Assembly (NCBI GenBank): GCA_017548225.1
Contig: JAFYMV010000229.1
Coordinates: 1-16,881, forward strand
Origin: Bacteroidaceae bacterium
GTDB taxonomy: Bacteria; Bacteroidota; Bacteroidia; Bacteroidales; Bacteroidaceae
Direction of reading: 5' to 3'
DNA: 16,881 nt
The notes beneath the pieces are model-generated. The model was not told the DNA's origin. It searched no databases and worked only from the letters and a program-made list of their open reading frames with translations. A program made the translations under genes and the position numbers. Shown here piece after piece: positions 1 through 7,003 of this stretch; the first letter of the stretch is position 1, and each line of letters begins with the position of its first letter.

Positions 1-1
1 C

Positions 2-184
2 ATTGACACCATCCTCTTCGCCGAGCCCAAGCGCATTGTCTATGTGAGTTGTAATCCCGCCACACAAGCCCGCGACCTCAGCCTCCTCGATGTCAAGTAT
101 AAGGTGCTTCGTGTGCAGCCCGTCGACATGTTCCCCCACACCCACCATGTGGAGAATGTCGTGTTACTCGAACTGAAAGACTAA
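2..184 (+). CDS. rlmD: 23S rRNA (uracil-5-)-methyltransferase, RlmD/RumA type, C-terminal end (partial)
   Basis: Only the last 60 codons are present; the gene begins before the window. The family transfers a methyl group from SAM to C5 of a uridine in 23S rRNA in the cytoplasm. Two hallmark motifs of TrmA/RumA-type enzymes are visible: SCNPATQARDL, whose Cys (residue 17 of the fragment) matches the catalytic nucleophile, and DMFPHTHHVE, whose Glu (residue 51) matches the general base. The fragment ends LLELKD followed by TAA, a normal end for this family. The paralogue cannot be fixed from the C-terminus alone: RlmD and other 5-methyluridine enzymes share these motifs, so the symbol is a best guess. 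A strong terminator follows 20 nt after the stop, so the gene is transcriptionally separate from the GH89 locus. Confidence 0.85.
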   Translation: MDTILFAEPKRIVYVSCNPATQARDLSLLDVKYKVLRVQPVDMFPHTHHVENVVLLELKD

Positions 185-203
185 TCTTGATAATTAAATA
201 TTT

Positions 204-238
204 AACGCCGGCGTAGTTTTATACTGCGCCGGCGTTTT
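204..238 (+). terminator. Rho-independent terminator of the methyltransferase gene
   Basis: A perfect 10-bp GC-rich stem, AACGCCGGCG (204-213) pairing with CGCCGGCGTT (227-236), can be extended by a wobble and an A-T pair. It encloses a loop of about 9 nt and is followed by a short T run. It lies 20 nt after the stop codon. Confidence 0.9.
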
Positions 239-249
239 CGTTATATTAA

Positions 250-430
250 CGTGAGTTCGACATAAGAAAACATTCCTTAAATTCTCCTCCTAGGTTAGGA
301 GGAGTACCCTCGTAGAGGGGGAGGTGGTACGATTATTTGCAAGAAAATACCCCCTCCGCTCCACTTCGTTACGCTCGTCCCCCTAGTTTAAGGGGACAAT
401 TCCCTAAGAGATCCTTATATCGAACTCACG
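250..430. mobile_element. MITE-like miniature inverted-repeat element, 181 bp (copy A)
   Basis: The ends are 17-bp terminal inverted repeats with one mismatch: CGTGAGTTCGACATAAG (250-266) and CTTATATCGAACTCACG (414-430). A perfect 9-bp direct repeat, TTATATTAA, abuts both ends (241-249 and 431-439), which is the signature of a target-site duplication. No coding capacity is visible. The interior contains a 9-bp hairpin, CTCCTCCTA/TAGGAGGAG (284-304), and a GC-rich stretch ending in a second hairpin around CCCCTAGTTTAAGGGG. A related copy in the opposite orientation lies at 16351-16631. The element sits between the methyltransferase terminator and the first GH89 promoter. It is presumably mobilised in trans by an unidentified transposase. 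Confidence 0.85.
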
Positions 431-442
431 TTATATTAAAAG

Positions 443-460
443 TTTCTTTGCCCAAAGAAA
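443..460. repeat. Short perfect hairpin just outside element A
   Basis: TTTCTTTG (443-450) and CAAAGAAA (453-460) form an 8-bp inverted repeat with a 2-nt centre, followed by AGTTTT. It could act as a weak transcription terminator or be the remnant of another repeat. No gene is attached to it. The sequence from about 461 to 600 shows no ORF or recognised element. Confidence 0.4.
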
Positions 461-601
461 AGTTTTCACCTAGTAAGCCAAATTGCCAAATTCAAGTAGC
501 AAATTCTTAGCACTTACAGAAACCTCAGCATTTTTCTGAAAAGCCCCTTTGTGTGCAGTATTTGTGTGATTTATCCCTGTGAGCCACTTATAGGGCTGTT
601 T

Positions 602-646
602 TTTACACTTTTGCAGTTCGTGAAGCGGCTATCGGTGAAGTGTAAA
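602..646. promoter_or_regulatory. Inverted repeat upstream of the first GH89 promoter (candidate regulator site)
   Basis: TTTACACTT (602-610) and AAGTGTAAA (638-646) are perfect 9-bp inverted arms separated by 27 nt. The right arm ends 9 nt before the proposed -33 element of the promoter at 656-689. That position suits an operator or activator site, but no regulator gene is in the window to connect it with. It could instead be a decayed repeat. Confidence 0.35.
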
Positions 647-655
647 TGTTGATAA

Positions 656-689
656 TTGACAAAAAGTTGCAAAAAAAGTCGTATCTTTG
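656..689 (+). promoter_or_regulatory. Bacteroidetes-type promoter of the first GH89 gene
   Basis: TATCTTTG at 682-689 matches the Bacteroidetes -7 consensus TAnnTTTG exactly. TTGA at 656-659 stands 22 nt upstream as a plausible -33 element. Transcription would start near 695, giving a leader of about 105 nt before the ATG at 799. Confidence 0.7.
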
Positions 690-697
690 TCGAATAT

Positions 698-750
698 GTG
701 CGGTTATGCGGGTAAGGAATACGAGTCGAGTGATGAAAGACACGCCGCAC
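698..750 (+). promoter_or_regulatory. Structured 5' leader of the first GH89 mRNA
   Basis: GTGCGG (698-703) can pair with CCGCAC (745-750), closing a loop of 41 nt; the arms start 8 nt after the promoter -7 box, and the stem ends 48 nt before the start codon. A second TGCGG at 707-711 could compete for the same right arm, so two alternative folds are possible. The second GH89 gene has the same layout with different loop sequence (6896-6951). The region next to the start (CTTAAATAACTAAT) is AT-rich with no Shine-Dalgarno sequence, as usual in this phylum. Confidence 0.45.
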
Positions 751-798
751 AGCAATGGATTAGAATAAACGAATATAAAAACTTAAATAACTAATATC

Positions 799-3700
799 AT
801 GAGAAAAAAATTAGCAATGCTAATGGCTTCGCTGTTCCTCGTATTGGGAACTGCGTTTGCACAGGCTCCCGTTGCTACACCGCAGGAGGCAATCACTGGA
901 TTGCTCAATCGTATCGGTGGCAATGGAGCAGCTGACAAGTTCGAGATTGTGATTGATGAAAACCTTGCAGAGAATGGCAAGGATGTGTTCGTCATCACAT
1001 CGCAGAACGGTAAACCCTGCATCAAGGGTAACACACAGTTGTCAGTGGCAACAGGTATCAACTGGTACTTGAACCACCACGCACACATCAACCTCACATG
1101 GAACAACCTCACCACAGATCTTTCACAGGTGACCCTTCCCGTTCCTGGCAGTGAGGAGAAGCATGTATGTAATACGACCTATCGTTACGACTTCAACACC
1201 TGTACCTTCTCTTACTCTATGGCCTTCTGGACATGGGAGCGTTGGCAGCAGGAGATTGACTGGATGGCGCTTCATGGTATCAATGCACCCTTGAACCTCG
1301 TAGGATTAGATGTCGTTACACGCAAGTTTCTTCGTGAACTCGGTGTGAGCGAGAATGATATCAACGCTTACATCGCAGGTCCTGGCTTCATCGCATGGTT
1401 TGCCATGAACAACCTCGAAGGCTGGGGTGGTACAATCAATTCGCCAACCACAGGTGTGCAGATGAATGGTAACCCCGATTGGTGGTACACCCGTCAGGAG
1501 AACCTCTGTCGCAACATGCTTCAGCGTATGCGCGAGCTGGGTATGCAGCCCGTTATCCCTGGCTTCAGTGGTCAGGTGCCCAACTGCATTGTGAACTACA
1601 ATATCAATGGCTTTAGCAGCGGTGATGTGGTGAACAACGGTACTTGGGCAGGTGGCTACACACGTCCCGATATCTTGAAGCCTAATACCGAAAGCTACCA
1701 AACATTTGCCACTGTATATTACAAGCACCTGCACGAAGTGATGGGCGTGTCTGAACTCTACAGCATCGACCCCTTCCACGAAGGTAGTCTTCCCTCGGGT
1801 GTTTCTAACGAAACTTGCTATCCTAACATAATGAAGGAGCTCGACAACTACTACAATGGCGTGAGTCAGGCGGATAAGACCGAGAATAATGTGGATGAGC
1901 AACCCAAGTGGATTATCCAGTACTGGCAGGGAGTACCTCAAAGTGGTGCGTTCAGTGCGATGAGCTCATACGGTGACCGCTTCATTGGCCTCGACCTCTT
2001 TGCGGATAATATTTATGCTAATAACGCAGCTAAATGGAGAACCGATTATTACAAAGGTCGTCCCTACATCTACTGCATGCTCCACAACTTCGGTGGTCGC
2101 AGCGGATTGCACGGTCGTTTAGAGACTACCATGGATGGTTACTTTCAGGCTTTGGCAAAGGGTAACAACTGCCAGGGTATTGGTGCTACACCTGAGGGTA
2201 CAGAGACTAACCCTATCCTCTACGATATGCTCTTTGAGCTTCCTTGGATGGATCCTGCGACTCGTCCTACAGCGGATGAATGGTTGGAGGATTATGCTTA
2301 TTCACGCTATGGCGTAAGAAATGACAAAGCCCTTTCTGCCTTGCGGGATTTGAAAAAGTCTGTTTGGGATTGTAAGGTAAACCAGCAAGGTACTTCTGAA
2401 GCTGTTATCCTTGCTCGTCCTAACTGGACGGTAGGTAGCGTGTCGTCTTGGAGTACTGCGGCTATCTATTGGGATACACAGGATGTATTGCAGGCTGCTG
2501 ATAAACTCTATTCTATTAAGGACGCTGTTACTGCAAATGGCGGACAAGATGGTATTGCAAACTACAATTACGACTTTATCGATGTGGTGCGTCAGGCCAT
2601 GGTGGACTACGCGGCAGAATTGCTTCCTTTGATTAAAGCTGCACATGATAAAGGTGATAATACCGAGTATACTCGTTTGTATCAGCTCTACCTGCAACTC
2701 ATGCTCGACCTCGATGAGATGCTCTCTTATGATGAGAACTTTAAGCTCGAGCGTTGGACAAGCCTTGCACGTAACATTGCCGATGAGGTAGATGGTACCA
2801 CCGATAACGACCGCAACTGGCTCGAGTGGAATGCCCGCACACAGATTACCGTGTGGTCAAAGGGTAATACCGACCTTCACGACTACTCTAACCGTTGCTG
2901 GGCCGGACTTATCAAGGATTTCCACTACAAGCGTTGGGAGAAGTTCTTCACCACAAACGGAGGTTCGTTCAGTGGTGGCTGGTACAGTGGATTTGAATAT
3001 CCCTGGACAGTAGACTTCAATGGCGAATACGACCTTGCTGGTGACTACTCAAAGGTAGTAATCCCCACCGACATGACCGCCACCGAGAAGGCAGTACAGA
3101 CCTTCGGTAAGTACTTTGGTCGTGTTGCAGGCAAGGATAAGAACTACATCTTCCCCATGGGTATCGCACGCAAGGCAACTAAGAGCGATGTGATCCCCGA
3201 GGTTTATCGCGGACAGACCGTAGACCTTCCCCTTGTAATTGGCAAGGATGTAGAGGTTACAAGCATATGGGTTGACTTCAATTGCGATGGCGCAAAGGGC
3301 AATGGTGAAACACTCACAGCGACGAATAGCCGAATAACAATCCCCGCCGATGCCAAGATTGGTAAGACTACTGCACAAGTAGTATATAGCGATGGTACTG
3401 ATATTACTTTCAATCTCGCATTGATTGAAGATATTGATGCAGACCGTACCATAACAGCTATTGCTGGTGCAAATGGTGCTGTAGCTATCGAGGGTACAAA
3501 CGAACTCTCAATTTCTACAACCGAGGCTGTAAAGCTTACCGCTACCGCCAATACGGGTTACAACTTCATGAACTGGACAGATGGAGATGGCCATGTGGTA
3601 AGCAACGACAATCCCTTCATCTACTATGGTAAAGAGGGTGCTACTTTCACTGCAAACTTTATTCAGGACATGTGGGGCGTGGTAGCATGTAATGGCTCAT

Positions 3701-6234
3701 TCAGCGGTGATATTGCAAGTTATGCACAGTTTATTCATAACTTGACATTCGCCTACTATAATCGCGAGCCTGAAACAATTCTTGAGGAAACTACAGCTCC
3801 TACACAGATTTTTAATACCGTTCCAACAATCATCAATGTGCCCCAAGGCGCAAGTTTTGATATTGCATATGATAATGGAAGCAGCGATGGCTTGAAATAT
3901 TGTTATTTCCGTGCCTTTATCGACCTTAATCAGGATGGCGACTTTGATGATGAGGGCGAGTTGTTGAAGGAGGTTGGTACGAATGGTGCACAGAATGCAG
4001 CCGTTTGCTCTAACAGGATTAATGTGCTTCTTCCCTACGATATGCCTCTAGGCATCACCCACATGCGTTTACGTTTCGATGGCGCTTGGGACAACGGCAA
4101 CAAACCTTCGGGTCGTGGAGCCAAAGATGCTTCTATTCGCCCGGTGTACGAGATCATCATCAATGTGACCGAAAAGTCAGACAAGGCTGCCACGATTAAT
4201 GTAGAGAGCAATAACACCTGGGGCGCTGTTGAGGTGTGGACAGACGAGACTCCCGATGGTTCTACGGGTACTACATGGAATGTGAGCGCCAATATTCCCA
4301 TGTACTTGCGTGCTACAAAGGCAAGCGAGGATGTTGAATTCCTCGGTTGGTACGACCACTATGGCCGCTTGCTTACCACCGAACTGGAGTATTCAATGTA
4401 CGCTCGTGAGGATGCCACCTATACCGCCCACTTTCGCAGGTGTCTTGTCATCGCTGATTGGGAGTTTGAGTGTCGCACAACGCCAGGAACTCCCGAAGGG
4501 GTGGTCCTTACCCATGTTGTCAAGAGTGGTAGCCACAACCTTGTAATTCCCGAGACAGTAGAGATTCTTGGTGAGCAATGCAAGATTGTGGGGTTTGACA
4601 ATAACCTGTTTAATGGCAATAGGAATTTGTGGTCTATCACCTTGCCTCAGAGCATGCAGTTTTTAAGTGAGAAGTCACTCTTGAATGGAACGATGACCGG
4701 TAAGGTCGCAAGTGGTGCTGGACAAACAAATGCATCAGATTACACAATTTACCAACTTGAAGAAACGGTTGTCGTGGCAGATGGCTTCAAGGTTACCGTT
4801 ACGGGAACAAGCGATGGTAGCACATTCAATCAGTGGGGCTCAGGCTTGTTTGCAACAGGTACCAATCCCCTAGCAGCAACATTTGGCGATGGCTTCCAAT
4901 TCTATCTAGCAAAAGCGGGAAACTTTGTATTGAAGGTTGATGATGGAGATAAAGAATACGCGCTTGATAACTCCAATTGTAAGGTTATTGCAGGAATCCC
5001 TTTTACCGCCACCATTGTATACAAGAACAACACCATCACCATTACCGTTGACAACGGAGCAGGGCAGACGGGCGTTTATACAAGAGGTGGTGTGACTTTG
5101 GCAGATATATCAGCATTCTCAGCTGCCATCCCAACAGGAATCACGCTGAGCGTAAATGTAGAAACGAATAAAGAATCCGATCCCTTCAGTGGCTGTGTAA
5201 ATCTTGGGACGATTGCCTTCGAAGGTAATTGTGCAAACTACTATGTAGACAGCGAAGGAGACCTCTATAATGCAAGCGATGTGCTTGTATGCTCACCAGA
5301 AGGTAAGGCAAAGGCAGCCGAGCTCCGTGCTCTTGGTGAACTTGCTGCTGATGCCAAGGCTTTGGTTGATCTTATCGTAGCTTCTGTGGATCCTATAGGT
5401 AAGGCTACTGAGATTGAGCTCAGTGCAACACAAGGGGCAGACTATTACATTTGGTGTAACAACCCTCATACCAGTGGTAATGACGGAAAGGGAGGTGTAG
5501 CAGCCTTGCTTGACGAGGATGCAGGAACTTACCTCCACAGTAACTGGAGTTCGCTCTCCTCTACTCATGACTATCTACAGATTGATATCGTAAACGCCAT
5601 TGGGCTATATGACTTGTACAACTTCAAGATAGCAGGTCAACAACGTCACGATGGTTCAAATGACCGTCCGAAGAATATCGAAATCTATGGCAGCAACGAC
5701 AATTCTTCTTGGACACATATCGCAACTGTTGAGGGCTTGCCCAATACGGCTGGTGCTACTTGGTCTTCTGCTGCAATTGCTTCAGATGCGAAGTATTCTT
5801 ATTTAAAGTTTGTGGTGAAGACACACGACAACTACAATCAAACATCTTCTGTTAGTCGTCCTTACTTCCATATGGCAAAGTTTGACCTCTTCAAGCTGAC
5901 ATCCATCGTGGAGGTTAAGTCTGATTACAAGATACTTGGAGGCATTACAAACGATGAAGTTGCGGAAGTTTATGATTGTTTGGTCAATGCTTTGTATATC
6001 TGCTATAATGATGCGACAGCAGAGGAGTTACAAGCAGCTTATGAAGCGCTAAAACCCTTGTACGATGCGCTCAAAGCCAAGAAGGATGAGATGGTCAATG
6101 ATGGAGGTACAACAGCAATCACTTCCATACAAGTAGAAGACTCCACCATATACTACAACCTTATGGGATGCCGTGTGTTGAATCCTGCTAATGGTGTATA
6201 TGTTGCTAATGGTAAAAAGGTAATTGTTAAATAA
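799..6234 (+). CDS. Secreted multidomain GH89 alpha-N-acetylglucosaminidase (1811 aa)
   Basis: Predicted to release terminal alpha-linked GlcNAc from glycans outside the cell; mucin O-glycans or heparan-type chains are family-based guesses. Start: the ATG is followed at once by a signal peptide (MRKKLAMLMASLFLVLGTAF, cleavage near AQ). Modules, with approximate residues: GH89 25-775 (small N-terminal domain, TIM barrel from YRYDFNTCTFSYS, then a helical domain); short GEVED-like sandwich 797-877; InlB-like repeat 884-954; GEVED 1007-1122 with DLNQDGDFDDEGE; second InlB-like repeat 1131-1212; BspA-type LRR 1216-1295 and 1461-1500 interrupted by a beta-sandwich; helical stretch 1503-1532; F5/8 type C-like domain 1533-1700; helical segment 1712-1768; C-terminal motif YYNLMGCRVLNPANGVYVAN. 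Catalytic glutamates are E328 (DPFHEG) and E466 (TPEG), matching human NAGLU E316 and E446. At about 1800 aa it is far longer than the roughly 700-aa core enzyme. It has its own promoter and terminator. GH89 is secure; accessory names are by motif. Confidence 0.93.
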   Translation: MRKKLAMLMASLFLVLGTAFAQAPVATPQEAITGLLNRIGGNGAADKFEIVIDENLAENGKDVFVITSQNGKPCIKGNTQLSVATGINWYLNHHAHINLTWNNLTTDLSQVTLPVPGSEEKHVCNTTYRYDFNTCTFSYSMAFWTWERWQQEIDWMALHGINAPLNLVGLDVVTRKFLRELGVSENDINAYIAGPGFIAWFAMNNLEGWGGTINSPTTGVQMNGNPDWWYTRQENLCRNMLQRMRELGMQPVIPGFSGQVPNCIVNYNINGFSSGDVVNNGTWAGGYTRPDILKPNTESYQTFATVYYKHLHEVMGVSELYSIDPFHEGSLPSGVSNETCYPNIMKELDNYYNGVSQADKTENNVDEQPKWIIQYWQGVPQSGAFSAMSSYGDRFIGLDLFADNIYANNAAKWRTDYYKGRPYIYCMLHNFGGRSGLHGRLETTMDGYFQALAKGNNCQGIGATPEGTETNPILYDMLFELPWMDPATRPTADEWLEDYAYSRYGVRNDKALSALRDLKKSVWDCKVNQQGTSEAVILARPNWTVGSVSSWSTAAIYWDTQDVLQAADKLYSIKDAVTANGGQDGIANYNYDFIDVVRQAMVDYAAELLPLIKAAHDKGDNTEYTRLYQLYLQLMLDLDEMLSYDENFKLERWTSLARNIADEVDGTTDNDRNWLEWNARTQITVWSKGNTDLHDYSNRCWAGLIKDFHYKRWEKFFTTNGGSFSGGWYSGFEYPWTVDFNGEYDLAGDYSKVVIPTDMTATEKAVQTFGKYFGRVAGKDKNYIFPMGIARKATKSDVIPEVYRGQTVDLPLVIGKDVEVTSIWVDFNCDGAKGNGETLTATNSRITIPADAKIGKTTAQVVYSDGTDITFNLALIEDIDADRTITAIAGANGAVAIEGTNELSISTTEAVKLTATANTGYNFMNWTDGDGHVVSNDNPFIYYGKEGATFTANFIQDMWGVVACNGSFSGDIASYAQFIHNLTFAYYNREPETILEETTAPTQIFNTVPTIINVPQGASFDIAYDNGSSDGLKYCYFRAFIDLNQDGDFDDEGELLKEVGTNGAQNAAVCSNRINVLLPYDMPLGITHMRLRFDGAWDNGNKPSGRGAKDASIRPVYEIIINVTEKSDKAATINVESNNTWGAVEVWTDETPDGSTGTTWNVSANIPMYLRATKASEDVEFLGWYDHYGRLLTTELEYSMYAREDATYTAHFRRCLVIADWEFECRTTPGTPEGVVLTHVVKSGSHNLVIPETVEILGEQCKIVGFDNNLFNGNRNLWSITLPQSMQFLSEKSLLNGTMTGKVASGAGQTNASDYTIYQLEETVVVADGFKVTVTGTSDGSTFNQWGSGLFATGTNPLAATFGDGFQFYLAKAGNFVLKVDDGDKEYALDNSNCKVIAGIPFTATIVYKNNTITITVDNGAGQTGVYTRGGVTLADISAFSAAIPTGITLSVNVETNKESDPFSGCVNLGTIAFEGNCANYYVDSEGDLYNASDVLVCSPEGKAKAAELRALGELAADAKALVDLIVASVDPIGKATEIELSATQGADYYIWCNNPHTSGNDGKGGVAALLDEDAGTYLHSNWSSLSSTHDYLQIDIVNAIGLYDLYNFKIAGQQRHDGSNDRPKNIEIYGSNDNSSWTHIATVEGLPNTAGATWSSAAIASDAKYSYLKFVVKTHDNYNQTSSVSRPYFHMAKFDLFKLTSIVEVKSDYKILGGITNDEVAEVYDCLVNALYICYNDATAEELQAAYEALKPLYDALKAKKDEMVNDGGTTAITSIQVEDSTIYYNLMGCRVLNPANGVYVANGKKVIVK

Positions 6235-6237
6235 CCT

Positions 6238-6259
6238 TTTTGCTGTAGGCAAAATTTTT
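6238..6259 (+). terminator. Weak hairpin plus T run directly after the first GH89 stop
   Basis: TTTTGC (6238-6243) pairs with GCAAAA (6249-6254) around TGTAG, followed by five T. The stem is short and AT-rich, so it may act only as an auxiliary site before the stronger terminator 45 nt further on. Confidence 0.35.
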
Positions 6260-6304
6260 AGCGATTAGTCGCAAGTGTGTAGGTGAACTGTTTATCTACC
6301 ATAG

Positions 6305-6329
6305 AAGGTTGGCGTGCCAACCTTTTTTT
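6305..6329 (+). terminator. Rho-independent terminator of the first GH89 gene
   Basis: AAGGTTGG (6305-6312) pairs with CCAACCTT (6317-6324) across a CGTG loop, followed by an unbroken T run to 6329. Position, 70 nt after the stop, and form are typical. It implies that the two GH89 genes are separate transcription units. Confidence 0.9.
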
Positions 6330-6391
6330 ATTTAGCGAGGCTTGTTGCTGTATGGTGAAGTAACGCTTCACTCTTATGTCAAAATTTGTAA

Positions 6392-6411
6392 AACTTTACA
6401 GCTGTAAAGTT
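6392..6411. promoter_or_regulatory. Perfect 20-bp palindrome in the intergenic region
   Basis: AACTTTACAGCTGTAAAGTT is fully self-complementary, with no spacer. A palindrome without a loop is more like a dimeric DNA-binding site than an RNA hairpin. It lies about 65 nt after the terminator and nearly 470 nt before the second promoter, so its target is unclear. It shares the core TTTACA with the inverted repeat at 602-646. Confidence 0.4.
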
Positions 6412-6466
6412 ACTAAAAAACTACGACATAAACTAATATAATAATATGAATATCAGATAACTATAT

Positions 6467-6487
6467 AAATTTTCTTAGAGAAAATTT
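6467..6487. repeat. AT-rich hairpin
   Basis: AAATTTTCT (6467-6475) and AGAAAATTT (6479-6487) form a 9-bp inverted repeat with a 3-nt loop. No associated gene is visible; it may be a weak bidirectional terminator or chance in an AT-rich stretch. Confidence 0.3.
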
Positions 6488-6597
6488 TATGGAATTTCTG
6501 ATGCGTCTGCCCTGGTCCCTGCAAACTTACATAAAAAAACTCATCTTTTACGCCCGTTTGATAAAAAAGTATGTTTTTTAGAGGAAAGATAGTATAT

Positions 6598-6663
6598 TAT
6601 CCCTGCAAGGGTAGTGTTGTCTCTCTGCAAAGAGAGTGCGCTATCCTTGCAGGGATAGTGATT
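6598..6663. repeat. Three tandem 22-bp units, each a TGCA-centred palindrome, that also fold together
   Basis: The units are 6598-6619, 6620-6641 and 6642-6663. Each contains a small palindrome around TGCA: CCCTGCAAGGG, CTCTCTGCAAAGAGAG and CCTTGCAGGG. Units 1 and 3 are also complementary to each other: 6598-6614 pairs with 6641-6657 over 17 positions with one G-T wobble. The middle unit then forms its own 6-bp stem with a GCAA loop. No ORF covers the stretch. It resembles a dispersed palindromic (REP-like) repeat; a related CTCTCT/AGAGAG palindrome recurs at 6812-6825. Confidence 0.7.
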
Positions 6664-6877
6664 ATTGGAGCTATATTTTAGTGCTGATTTACGAGTTGTT
6701 GTTCTGTGATTTAGCTTTTCGGTGTGAGAAAACACAAAGAACAAAGTGCGCCCAAAATGTAAACTGAAGAAGACAAAAGTAAGCATCCTTTTTTCGTTTT
6801 CTCAAAAACTTCTCTCTAAAGAGAGTATGTAAAGCGAAATGTAGTTCGCTGTGGTGAACAAAGTCGACAAAAATCCG

Positions 6878-6885
6878 TAACTTTG
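6878..6885 (+). promoter_or_regulatory. Bacteroidetes-type promoter (-7 box) of the second GH89 gene
   Basis: TAACTTTG matches the TAnnTTTG consensus. No good -33 TTTG lies at the expected distance, only a weak GGTGA near 6853-6857. The box is followed immediately by the palindrome CCGCAC-AAA-GTGCGG (6886-6900), which straddles the likely transcription start. The distance to the start codon (118 nt) nearly equals that of the first gene (109 nt). Confidence 0.6.
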
Positions 6886-6895
6886 CCGCACAAAG

Positions 6896-6951
6896 TGCGG
6901 CTGTGAGCGTATGATATTTGGAGTGTTATGAGCGTATTAAAAAACGCCGCA
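6896..6951 (+). promoter_or_regulatory. Structured 5' leader of the second GH89 mRNA
   Basis: TGCGGC (6896-6901) can pair with GCCGCA (6946-6951), closing a 44-nt loop. The left arm starts 10 nt after the -7 box and the right arm ends 52 nt before the ATG, the same layout as in the first GH89 leader. The loop contains two copies of GAGCGTAT (6905-6912 and 6930-6937). The sequence before the start, AAACTTAAATAATTAAT, is nearly identical to that of the first gene. Confidence 0.45.
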
Positions 6952-7003
6952 GCGTGTAACGATGAATAGCATAAAATTTTAAACTTAAATAATTAATCAA
7001 AAA

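Noticed and set aside
1306..1941. 211-codon open frame on the minus strand inside the first GH89 gene
   Set aside because: It overlaps the conserved GH89 catalytic region, and its His/Val/Ile-rich translation mirrors the opposite-strand codons.
6598..6663. Possible CRISPR-like array
   Set aside because: Only three adjacent palindromic units without spacers between them, the units differ in sequence, and no cas gene is in the window.
6541..6786. 81-codon minus-strand ORF in the intergenic region between the GH89 genes
   Set aside because: It runs through the tandem palindromes, has no promoter-like sequence before it and a composition typical of non-coding AT-rich DNA; no family resemblance seen.
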